Source: DASSKP01 sp035695045
GTDB lineage: Bacteria; Actinomycetota; Actinomycetes; JAFAQI01
DNA length: 64,000 bases
Reading direction: 5' to 3'
Assembly (NCBI GenBank): GCA_035695045.1
Contig: DASSEX010000080.1
Span: forward strand, 1-64,000
Shown here piece after piece: positions 34,506 through 42,022 of the stretch. How positions within the stretch are numbered: position 1 is the stretch's first letter; each line of letters opens with the position of its first letter. The notes below the pieces were generated by a model. That model was not told where the DNA came from. It searched no databases and saw only the letters and a list, made by a program, of their open reading frames with translations. A program made the position numbers and the translations under genes.

Positions 34506-34699
34506 GTCGGCACGGCGAGGGCGAGGCAGCTCGGACAGAGCTCGTCGTCCACGTCGTCGAAGCGACCGGGCACCAGGCCCAGCACCGGACCTGCGCCACA
34601 GATGGCGCGGTGACCGTGCAGCGTCTTGCGAATGGCGTGGATGCGAAGGTCACCAGGGGTTGTCACGACGCCCGCCTCGAGCGTAGCTATCAGGTGCAT
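34463..34699 (-). CDS. Small probable metal-binding protein, 78 aa
   Basis: A 78-residue protein with one early cysteine (HRAICGAGPV) and a CPSC pair (DELCPSCLALAV), plus nearby histidines (IHAIRKTLHGH). This spacing is typical of small actinobacterial zinc-binding proteins. The start is taken at ATG 34699. Its last 14 codons overlap the 3' end of the IpdC-like gene on the other strand. Function unknown. Confidence 0.55.
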   Translation of the reverse strand: MHLIATLEAGVVTTPGDLRIHAIRKTLHGHRAICGAGPVLGLVPGRFDDVDDELCPSCLALAVPTQSRSEDSRSTASA

Positions 34700-34792
34700 G
34701 GCCCGAGTGTGATCACTCCGCACATCGGGTGGGGTCTGCCGTCCGGAGCAACTTCACTGTGCCGAACGCCGTTCGGCCGGCCCCCCGCGCTC

Positions 34793-35188
34793 ATGGCGCA
34801 CCCTGATGACGCCGACACCATCGGTGTGGAACCCGACCCGCCGCCCGTACGCCGCCAGGTCGCGCCCGTGCTCCCGCGCGGGCAGCGGTCGCGCTGGGTC
34901 GCGTCTGAGGTGACGTTCGGGCCGGTCGGCCGAATCATCGCGACCGCCGTGGTGCTCGGCGTCGTCTGCTGGATCAACAACGTCCTCGGAATCTTCGGCA
35001 TGGTGTTCCTCGCGATCTACGCCTCCCAGGTGCTGCCGACCGCACTCAGGGACATCTGGCAACCGGTCCGGCTGCCGCCCACCGAGCAGGATGTGATCCG
35101 GGCGCAGGCGGACGCGATGCGGCGCGCAGAAGAGCCACCGACGTCGGACTCGCCGATCGCGACCCGGCAAGCTCCGACCCGTTGGTGA
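34793..35188 (+). CDS. Hypothetical membrane protein, 131 aa
   Basis: A 131-residue protein: a proline/arginine-rich cytoplasmic N-terminus, one or two closely spaced hydrophobic segments (RIIATAVVLGVVCWINNVLG and FGMVFLAIYASQVLP), and a charged C-terminal tail. No enzymatic motif. The ATG at 34793 was chosen because the longer frame only shadows the opposite and preceding genes. It converges on the thiolase gene at 35193. Function unknown. Confidence 0.65.
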   Translation: MAHPDDADTIGVEPDPPPVRRQVAPVLPRGQRSRWVASEVTFGPVGRIIATAVVLGVVCWINNVLGIFGMVFLAIYASQVLPTALRDIWQPVRLPPTEQDVIRAQADAMRRAEEPPTSDSPIATRQAPTRW

Positions 35189-35192
35189 ACGA

Positions 35193-36383
35193 TCAGTCCG
35201 TGCCGACGATGCCGACGAAGCTCACCATCTCGCCGGGGTAGCCACCGAGGTTGTGCGTCAACGCGAGCGAGCGCTGCCCGAGCGTCGAGATCCGTCGCTC
35301 CTCCGGCGCCTCGCCGCGCAGCTGCAGCCACGCCTCGTAGAGCATCCGCAGGCCAGACGCACCGACCGGGTGGCCGAACGACTTCAAGCCGCCGTCGGGG
35401 TTGACCGGCAGCTCGCCGTCGCGGTCGAACGTCCCGGCGAGCACTTCCTTCCACGCCGTCCCGCGCTCGCTGAAACCGAGATCCTCCATCAGCACGAGCT
35501 CGGTCGGGGTGAAGCAGTCGTGCACCTCCGCCATCGCGAGCTCCGCGCGCGGATCGGTGATGCCGGCCTGGGCGTAAGCGTCCGCGGCGGATGCGGCGAC
35601 CTCGGGGAAATGCGTGTAGTCGTAGCCGGGATCCTCGAGCCCGCTGCCGTTGCCCGCCACGAACGACAACGCCTTGATGAACAACGGCTTGTCCGTATAG
35701 CGGTGCGCGTCCTCCGCCCGTACGACGACAGCGGCGGCCGAACCGTCGGCGACGCCTGCGCAGTCGAACACCGACAGTCCACCGGCAACGGCAGGCATGC
35801 CGCAGATCTGCTCGACCGACATCTCGCGCCGGAACTGCGCCTTCGGGTTGCGCGCACCATTGGCGTGGTTCTTCGAGGCGATCCGCGCCAGCACAATGCG
35901 CATCTCGTCCTCAGGGACGCCGTACCGCTTCGCATATGCCGGTGCCACCATCGAGAACATCGCCGCCGCGGTGAGCGACCGCTGCGTCCCGTCGTTGGGA
36001 ATCGGGAACGCGTTCAGCCCCTGATAGCCGGAGTCCTTCACCTTCTCGACACCGACCGCCATGGCGACGTCGTAGGCGCCGGACGCGACGGCGTACGCGG
36101 CCTGGCGCAGCGCCTCGGATCCGGTCGCGCAGAAGTTCTCGACGCGGGTGACCGGCTTGCCCTCGAGCTGAAGCGGTCGGGCCAGCGTGATGCCGCTCAT
36201 GCCGGACTGCGCGGTGCCGAGCCAGTAGGCGTCGACGTCGTCCTTCGTCACGCCTGCACCGGTGAACGCCTCGGTCGTCGCCTCGCGCATGAGGTCGTCA
36301 GCACTTTTGTCGAAGTGCTCGGCGAACCGCGTGCACCCCATGCCCACGATCGCGACCCGGTCGCGGATCCCATGGCTCGCCAT
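35193..36383 (-). CDS. SCP-x/Ltp-type thiolase-like protein
   Basis: A 396-residue thiolase of the lipid-transfer-protein (SCP-x) group: VAIVGMGCTRFAEHFD start, active-site cysteine in VENFCATGSEA, HDCFTPTE, and GHPVGASG with the C-terminal NLGGYPGEM. This group works with a DUF35 OB-fold partner in sterol side-chain cleavage (Ltp2-ChsH2), retro-aldol reactions, or condensation. The ATG shares one base with the stop of the upstream KAS III-DUF35 gene (TGATG), so the two proteins probably form a complex. C-C bond cleavage or formation on a CoA-thioester is expected. Confidence 0.88.
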   Translation of the reverse strand: MASHGIRDRVAIVGMGCTRFAEHFDKSADDLMREATTEAFTGAGVTKDDVDAYWLGTAQSGMSGITLARPLQLEGKPVTRVENFCATGSEALRQAAYAVASGAYDVAMAVGVEKVKDSGYQGLNAFPIPNDGTQRSLTAAAMFSMVAPAYAKRYGVPEDEMRIVLARIASKNHANGARNPKAQFRREMSVEQICGMPAVAGGLSVFDCAGVADGSAAAVVVRAEDAHRYTDKPLFIKALSFVAGNGSGLEDPGYDYTHFPEVAASAADAYAQAGITDPRAELAMAEVHDCFTPTELVLMEDLGFSERGTAWKEVLAGTFDRDGELPVNPDGGLKSFGHPVGASGLRMLYEAWLQLRGEAPEERRISTLGQRSLALTHNLGGYPGEMVSFVGIVGTD

Positions 36384-37744
36384 CAGGCGTCCTCTCCCCC
36401 GGCGCCCGAGCTGCCCCGTTCACGGAGCGGCCGGGCCTTCCAGAAGTAGTTGGCGATGCCGTCTGCGGTGAACAACCGGCGGAACGTCATCTCGACCCGC
36501 ATGCCGATCGCCACCTCGTCGGCGTCGACGTCGGTCAGCTCCACCGGCAGCCGCTCACCGTCGTCGAAGTCGACGACCGCGAAGACGACCGGCGGCGACG
36601 GTGAGTACGCGAGCTTGTCGATCGTGAAGGTCGTCACGGTCCCGCGCTGCTCGGCGAGGACGCCCTGCGCGGTGCTCAGACCGAACTTCCACTCGCTCGT
36701 GCGACCGGCAGCGCTCGCCGAGGGTCGCGCCGGCTCCGGTCGCCGCGGCGGCTCGACCGGCAGAAGCCCTCGCCAGGCGAGGTAACGGCCGTAGCTCACC
36801 GGCGCGCCGGCGGTCAGTTGTCCGGCGACAGGTCGCGCGGGAAGGTAGGACGCGATCGCCTCGGTGGTGCGCAGGACGAGCGCCTCGGCTCCGTCGGCGA
36901 GGGTCAGGAGGACGAGGACCTGCCCGGGTCCAGCCTGTTCGAGCGCACTGGCCAGCAGCAGCAACGGTTGCGCGACACCGGGGTTGCCGATCGTGGTCGC
37001 CATCCGGTCGACGATCCGTTCCGGTGCGACGCCGGACTTCTTCGCCACCGATGCGCAGGCCCGCTCGTGCAACCCGGCGATGGCAAGCAGGTCGACAGCC
37101 TCGATGTCGATGCGCGCCGCACCGAGCGCAGCTTTCAACGCCTCCTGGGCGATCGGCACGTACTTCGTCTCGCCGAAGCGCTCCTCCCACGTTCGGGAGG
37201 CGACATCGCCGGGCACCCGCCAGCGGTCGAGGAACTCCTCGGTGACGCCGGCCCGGCCGATGACCTCGGCGAGCACCGGTCCACCTCCGCTGTCGTCGCC
37301 GACGACGACAGCGGCAGCCGCGTCACCGCCGGCAACTTCTTCGGGACCGCCGGGCCGGCCGGTGCGAATGTCGCTCCCGATCACGAGCGTCGGGCCCGGT
37401 GCATCGAGCGCGGCACGAAGAGCGCCGAGCACCGAGCGCGTCGAACCCAGCGCGTCGTAGGCCGCGGCGTCGCGGTCGAGCCGCAGCGCGGCGTGCACCG
37501 CTGTCGCGTTGGTCTTGTCGAGGTAGGCCGGCGCAGCGGTCGCCAGCCAGACCGCAGTCGGCGTCGCGGCGCTGCCACGCAACGCGTCGCGTGCCGCCTG
37601 CACCGCCATCGTCGTCGTGTCTTCGTCGTACGACGCTGCGGCGCGGGTGCCCTTGCCGCCCCCGGCACCGGCGATCGGCGCTATCTGGGTCCGGTCGAGC
37701 CGACGGTGCGGCAGGTGAACGCCCCAGCCGAGGATGCCGTGCAT
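36383..37744 (-). CDS. KAS III/HMG-CoA synthase-like domain fused to DUF35
   Basis: A 453-residue fusion. Residues 1 to about 320 follow the KAS III/HMG-CoA-synthase plan (GILGWGVHLPHRRL, VWLATAAPAYLDKTNATAVHAAL, GSDIRTG, GGDAAAAVVVGDD). Residues from about 340 form a DUF35-type OB-fold (PVELTDVDADEVAIGMRVEMTFRR). Where the catalytic cysteine of KAS III/HMGCS should be, the sequence reads YDALGSTRS with no cysteine. In archaea, thiolase, DUF35 and HMGCS form one complex; here DUF35 and the KAS III-like part are one polypeptide next to a thiolase. First gene of its operon after an operator palindrome. Confidence 0.82.
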   Translation of the reverse strand: MHGILGWGVHLPHRRLDRTQIAPIAGAGGGKGTRAAASYDEDTTTMAVQAARDALRGSAATPTAVWLATAAPAYLDKTNATAVHAALRLDRDAAAYDALGSTRSVLGALRAALDAPGPTLVIGSDIRTGRPGGPEEVAGGDAAAAVVVGDDSGGGPVLAEVIGRAGVTEEFLDRWRVPGDVASRTWEERFGETKYVPIAQEALKAALGAARIDIEAVDLLAIAGLHERACASVAKKSGVAPERIVDRMATTIGNPGVAQPLLLLASALEQAGPGQVLVLLTLADGAEALVLRTTEAIASYLPARPVAGQLTAGAPVSYGRYLAWRGLLPVEPPRRPEPARPSASAAGRTSEWKFGLSTAQGVLAEQRGTVTTFTIDKLAYSPSPPVVFAVVDFDDGERLPVELTDVDADEVAIGMRVEMTFRRLFTADGIANYFWKARPLRERGSSGAGGEDA

Positions 37745-37763
37745 ACGCCCAGCCTACCGTCCA

Positions 37764-37784
37764 TTTCTGACGCCCCGTCAGAAA
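37764..37784. promoter_or_regulatory. Palindromic operator 5 (extended, 9-base half-sites)
   Basis: TTTCTGACG (37764-37772) and CGTCAGAAA (37776-37784) are perfect inverted repeats around CCC, the longest version of the motif in the window. The site lies 20 bases upstream of the ATG of the KAS III-DUF35 gene and overlaps the stop codon of the upstream aminopeptidase gene (37778-37780). Confidence 0.8.
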
Positions 37785-40234
37785 CCGCGGGCGACCAGCA
37801 TCCGCCGGAGCTCGTCGGCCCGGGAACGCATCGTCCGCCGGACGATCGGACTGAGGCGGTCATCGGCCGCCGCGGCGTCGATCCGGTCGAGGAAGTCCCT
37901 CCCGACGCCGATGACGGGCAGCAATGACGCCACGATCGCGTAGGCCTGCACCATCCCGTAACGGCTGAACGGCCGGAGGGCATCGAGGTAGCGATCGCCG
38001 TACGACGCCAGGACCGCCTCCTGCCCCGGCTGCCACAGAGCGCGGCCCAGCGATCCGACCATGCCGAGCGGAATGCGGCCGTCCATCGCCGCCTGCCAGC
38101 CCTCGGCCTTCGCCTCCGGCGTCGGGGCCGACGCGCGCACCAGCAGCGCCTGCACCCAGGCGTCCGGGTCGGGGTCGGCACTCAACGTCTCCTCGATCTC
38201 GGCGAGGTCGAGCATGCCGAGAGCGGCCCGGCGCCGCAGTGCACGCCACCGGAGATCGATGTCGACCGCGAGCTCGTCGAGTGCCGCGAGCTGCACGTCC
38301 GTCATCGCCGTCGACGCCAGTGCGCGCACCGCCGCGACCTCGAGCGCAGGCTCGCGCCGCGCGATGGAGACACAGGTGTCGGCGACCAGCGCCATCGCCG
38401 CGTCCCGCTCCGCCTCCGGCGTCCAGAGCCGGGCGGCTTCCACGGCCAGGTCGAGAAGCGGCTCGACGACGGAGGACGCGGTCTCCCGCGCGAGCACCGA
38501 CGTCGCGCAGTGCACGAAGCGCTCGGTCGCGAGGCGTCCCTCGACGAGCATGCCCCAGGCCGTCGTGACGGCGAGGGTCCGCGCGAGTGCGGTGGGAAGT
38601 CGGGCGGCACTCTCGAGGAGTGCCGACGCCGCGGCCTCATCCGGCAGAACGGTCGCGAAGGTCAGGTCCTCGTCGTTGAGCAGGACGATGTCCTCGCCGT
38701 CGAGCGAGAGCGGAAGCTCGACCGGGTCGTCGCTGATGTCGACGAGCACGTGTTCGCGGCGCTTCATCGTCGGGCCATCTGTGGCGGCGTAGACACCGAC
38801 ACCGAGGTGATGGGGCCGCGGCCTGTCGCCATCCGGCCCTGCGAGCTCGAGCCGGAGCGACCCGGCGCTCGACCGGGCCGTCACGACGTCCGTCCCCGCA
38901 CGGTCGAGCCAGCCGGCCACCCACTCGCCGAGGTCACGGCCGGAGGCGCCGGACAGGGCGCCCATCAGGTCGTCGAGACTGGCGTTGCTCCACGCATGCT
39001 TCGCGAAGTACGCGCGCAGACCGGCGACGAACGTCTGCTCACCGAGCGCCGCGACCAGCTGCTTGAGCACGCTCGCGCCCTTGGCGTAGGTGATCATGTC
39101 GAAGCCAGCGGCCGCCGTGGCGACGTCCGGTGTCGCCTGCCGGATCGGGTGCGTCGTCGGCGCGCGGTCCGCGGCATAGCCCGTCAGCTTCCGGCCGGCG
39201 AGGAACGTCGCCCACGCATCGGTGTAGTCGGTCGCGGCTGCGGACGCCCACGTCGACGCCCAGTCGGCGAACGCCTCGTTGAGCCAGAGGTCGTCCCACC
39301 AGCGCATCGTCACGATGTCGCCGAACCACATGTGCGCCATCTCGTGCAGCAGCACGTCGGCGCGGAGGGCCCGCTCGTTGTACGACGGCTCGTGCCGGAA
39401 GACGAACTGGTCCGACCACGTGACGCACCCGTAGTTCTCCATCGCGCCGCCGAGGTCCGGCACGAAGATCTGGTCGTAACGCGCCTGGGGGAAGGGCATC
39501 GCGAAGCGCTCGCCGTAGAACTGCAGTCCGGCGAGCGTGAGGTCGAACAGCTCGTCCGCATCGCGGTCGAGAAAGGCGCGGAGTGACTGACGACACAGCA
39601 GGCCGAGGTCGAACCCGCCCATCTCGCGACGCAGCTCGTGGAACGGTCCGGCGTTCACGACCGGCACGTACGTCGACAGCGGCGGCGTGGCAGGGAACCG
39701 CCACACCCGCGCATCGCCGGCCAGGTCGGCGACCGACTCCGGCGCGGTGTTGCCCGTGACGTGCCATGCGCTCGGCGCGGTCACCGTGAACCGGTGCGGC
39801 GCCTTCAGGTCCGGTTGGTCGAAGCAGGCCCAGACCCGTCGCGCCTCGTCCGGCTCGAACGACGTCCAGACATAGACGCGGCCGTCCGCCGGGTCGACCG
39901 ACCGGTGCACCCCGGTCCGGATGCCGGTCTCACGCTGCACCGCCTCGACGACGAGTGTGTTGTCCGCAGCGAGCCCCGGCAGCGTCAGCCGACCGCCCGT
40001 CGCGGGTGTCGCGATCTCGGACCCGTTCAGCTCCGCGCGCACGACGTCGGCGACGCAGTCGACGAACGTCGAGGCTCCCGGCTCAACCGCGGTGAAGCTG
40101 ATCGCGGAGCGCGACCGGAGCTCGTCACCTTCGAGCAGGCCGGTGAGGTCGACCTCGATGTCGTAGGACGTGACCGTCAGCAGCTGCGAACGTCGCCTGG
40201 CGTCGTCCTGGCTCAGGCTGGTCGGAAGGTCCAC
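37778..40234 (-). CDS. pepN: Aminopeptidase N (M1 family)
   Basis: An 818-residue zinc metallopeptidase. The substrate-binding GGAMENYG lies around residue 262; the zinc site is LLHEMAHMWFGD at about 295, with the third ligand in LNEAFADW; and an ERAP1-like C-terminal helical domain follows. Length and order match actinobacterial PepN. It removes N-terminal residues from peptides in the cytoplasm. The gene precedes the KAS III-DUF35/thiolase operon on the same strand, but the intervening operator suggests separate control. Confidence 0.95.
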   Translation of the reverse strand: MDLPTSLSQDDARRRSQLLTVTSYDIEVDLTGLLEGDELRSRSAISFTAVEPGASTFVDCVADVVRAELNGSEIATPATGGRLTLPGLAADNTLVVEAVQRETGIRTGVHRSVDPADGRVYVWTSFEPDEARRVWACFDQPDLKAPHRFTVTAPSAWHVTGNTAPESVADLAGDARVWRFPATPPLSTYVPVVNAGPFHELRREMGGFDLGLLCRQSLRAFLDRDADELFDLTLAGLQFYGERFAMPFPQARYDQIFVPDLGGAMENYGCVTWSDQFVFRHEPSYNERALRADVLLHEMAHMWFGDIVTMRWWDDLWLNEAFADWASTWASAAATDYTDAWATFLAGRKLTGYAADRAPTTHPIRQATPDVATAAAGFDMITYAKGASVLKQLVAALGEQTFVAGLRAYFAKHAWSNASLDDLMGALSGASGRDLGEWVAGWLDRAGTDVVTARSSAGSLRLELAGPDGDRPRPHHLGVGVYAATDGPTMKRREHVLVDISDDPVELPLSLDGEDIVLLNDEDLTFATVLPDEAAASALLESAARLPTALARTLAVTTAWGMLVEGRLATERFVHCATSVLARETASSVVEPLLDLAVEAARLWTPEAERDAAMALVADTCVSIARREPALEVAAVRALASTAMTDVQLAALDELAVDIDLRWRALRRRAALGMLDLAEIEETLSADPDPDAWVQALLVRASAPTPEAKAEGWQAAMDGRIPLGMVGSLGRALWQPGQEAVLASYGDRYLDALRPFSRYGMVQAYAIVASLLPVIGVGRDFLDRIDAAAADDRLSPIVRRTMRSRADELRRMLVARGF

Positions 40235-40235
40235 G

Positions 40236-40727
40236 TCACCCCGCGAGCTCCTTGTTGGTGAACTCCGCCTCGTCGGCGAGCAGCTTCTCTCCGCTGTCGA
40301 CGGCGAGCTTCTCCAGCTTCCCGCCGACGATCGGGATCGAGACCTTGACCTTCGCCTCGATGTCCTGCCGCGTCCCCGTGCCGTCCGGCGTCAGTGTCAC
40401 CGTCCCGTCGATGTGCGACGGGACACCTTGGACGTCGACGCGGTAGTGACAGGTGCGCGGCCCGCCATCAGCCGACGTCTCCCACGTCTCCGTCTGGAGC
40501 AGCGCGTTGGTCGGCTGGATGAACTTCTTCGCGAAGCCCGGCAGGTCGACGGTCACGTGCCGCCGGATGGTGATCCGCGTGGCGCCGTCGGCCAGGGTCT
40601 CCTGATCGACACTGATGTCCTTCGCGCCCGCCGCCGAGAACTTGCGCTCGAGGAACGCGGGATCCGTCATGAGCGTGAAGACCCGGTCCACGTCGCCGTT
40701 GAGGTGGTGCGTCACCCGCATCTGCAT
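40236..40727 (-). CDS. DUF2505 protein (SRPBCC-like)
   Basis: A 163-residue protein of the actinobacterial DUF2505 family, with a START/SRPBCC-like helix-grip pattern (MRVTHHLNGDVDRVFTLMTDPAFLERKF ... LTPDGTGTRQDIEAKVKVSIPIVGGKLEKLAV). No catalytic residues can be assigned. It ends one base before the aminopeptidase gene region and is probably co-transcribed with it. Hydrophobic-ligand binding is expected from the fold only. Confidence 0.8.
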   Translation of the reverse strand: MQMRVTHHLNGDVDRVFTLMTDPAFLERKFSAAGAKDISVDQETLADGATRITIRRHVTVDLPGFAKKFIQPTNALLQTETWETSADGGPRTCHYRVDVQGVPSHIDGTVTLTPDGTGTRQDIEAKVKVSIPIVGGKLEKLAVDSGEKLLADEAEFTNKELAG

Positions 40728-40763
40728 GCGCCGGAGCGTAACGCCAGCCGGGCGGACGACGGC

Positions 40764-41216
40764 TCAGGACGTTCGCTCGGCCTCCGCGGCGAGCCGCCTG
40801 GCGAACCCGCCGACGGTTGAGAGGAAGAACCGTCGCATCACGGCTGCGCCACCCGGGAACGCGGGCGTGAACGTCCCGCTCCAGACGATCCGGGTGCCGG
40901 TGCCATCCGGCTCGAGTCGCACGTCCGCGCGGTAGTCACGGACCGGGAAGCTCGTCAACCAGGTGTAGGCGAGCCGCCGGGGGGCGTCGTACTCGACGAT
41001 CTCCTCCCGGCTGGACAACGCGCCGATGCCGAGGCGGCGGATCGCGCCGACACCACCCGGCGGCGGTTCGCCCTCGCGCTCCCACCACGAGCGCACGACC
41101 ATCGGCCCGGCCCAGCGCGACCAGCCCGGAGCGTCGGCGAGCAGCGCGAACACCTTCGCCGGTGGCGCGGTCGACTGCGCCGTCACGTCGTACGACGCCA
41201 CGTCTCCGCTCACCAT
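40764..41216 (-). CDS. SRPBCC-family protein (polyketide cyclase-like)
   Basis: A 150-residue helix-grip protein: SYDVTAQSTAPPAKVFALLADAPGWSRWAGPM at the start, RLAYTWLTSFPVRDYRADVRLEPDGTGTRIVWSGTF in the sheet, and a long C-terminal helix. It overlaps the enoyl-CoA hydratase gene by 7 bases, so it is coupled to the acyl-CoA genes upstream. Two consecutive SRPBCC-type genes suggest binding of a hydrophobic pathway compound, but no function can be fixed. Confidence 0.85.
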   Translation of the reverse strand: MVSGDVASYDVTAQSTAPPAKVFALLADAPGWSRWAGPMVVRSWWEREGEPPPGGVGAIRRLGIGALSSREEIVEYDAPRRLAYTWLTSFPVRDYRADVRLEPDGTGTRIVWSGTFTPAFPGGAAVMRRFFLSTVGGFARRLAAEAERTS

Positions 41217-42022
41217 CCGCGGAAGGTCGGGTCACGGCGCTCGACGAACGCCTGCACCCCTTCCTGTGCGTCCTCGGTCGTCATGACCAGCTCCTGTGCC
41301 CACGCCTCTTCCGCCAGAGCGGAGTCCCGGTCGAGGTCGAGCGCGCGGTTGACGAGCCGCTTGGTCACGGCGTGGGTGCGGGTCGGCCCTCCGGCCAACC
41401 GGGCAGCGAGCGCCTCTGCGACCTCCAGCAGCTCGCCCGCAGGGACGACCTGGTTGACCAGCCCGAGGTCCACCGCCTCCTTCGCGGGGAGATCTTCGCC
41501 GAACAGGTAGATCTGCTTCGCGCGCTGCGGGCCGACGAGGCGGGTGAGGAGGTAGGCGCCGGCAGCATCCGGCGCGATGCCGCGGCGGACGAAGACCGGC
41601 ACGAGCTTCGCCGTGTCGGCCATGACGACGAGGTCGCAGGCAAGGGCAAGGTGCATGCCGGCGCCCGCGGCGGTGCCGTTGACGGCCGCGATGACCGGCT
41701 TCTCGCAGTCGAGGACTGCCGTGATGACGCGCTGCCAACCGGTCGCGATGCCGCGGGCGACGTCACCCTGGGCACGCTTCGGAGCGCCCTCCGGCTTCTC
41801 CGGTGTCGGGATCGGCACCCGCAGATCGGCGCCGGTGCAGAACGCGCGGTCACCCACGCCGGTGATGACGACCGCTCTGACCGCAAGGTCCGCACTCGCC
41901 TCTTCCAGGGCGGCGACCAGCGCCTCACGCGTCTTCCAGTCGAGCGCGTTGTGCACGTCCGGCCGGTCGAGGGTCAGCGTCAGGACCGCGCCGTCGCGAT
42001 GCGTCCGCAGGCCCTCGGTCAC
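41210..42022 (-). CDS. Enoyl-CoA hydratase/isomerase family protein
   Basis: A 270-residue crotonase-fold protein. Oxyanion-hole motifs are FCTGADL and NGTAAGAGMHLALACDLV; the usual catalytic region reads RRGIAPDAAGAYLLTRLVG, where the second catalytic glutamate position of true hydratases is not Glu. The activity may thus be isomerase, hydrolase or ring-opening rather than simple hydration. The GTG start overlaps the acyl-CoA ligase stop by 4 bases. Part of a ligase-hydratase-SRPBCC operon. Confidence 0.88.
   Translation of the reverse strand: MTEGLRTHRDGAVLTLTLDRPDVHNALDWKTREALVAALEEASADLAVRAVVITGVGDRAFCTGADLRVPIPTPEKPEGAPKRAQGDVARGIATGWQRVITAVLDCEKPVIAAVNGTAAGAGMHLALACDLVVMADTAKLVPVFVRRGIAPDAAGAYLLTRLVGPQRAKQIYLFGEDLPAKEAVDLGLVNQVVPAGELLEVAEALAARLAGGPTRTHAVTKRLVNRALDLDRDSALAEEAWAQELVMTTEDAQEGVQAFVERRDPTFRGW

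Noticed and set aside
41210..42022. Naming the crotonase EchA20
   Set aside because: Sequence around the oxyanion and catalytic loops does not match EchA20 as I recall it.
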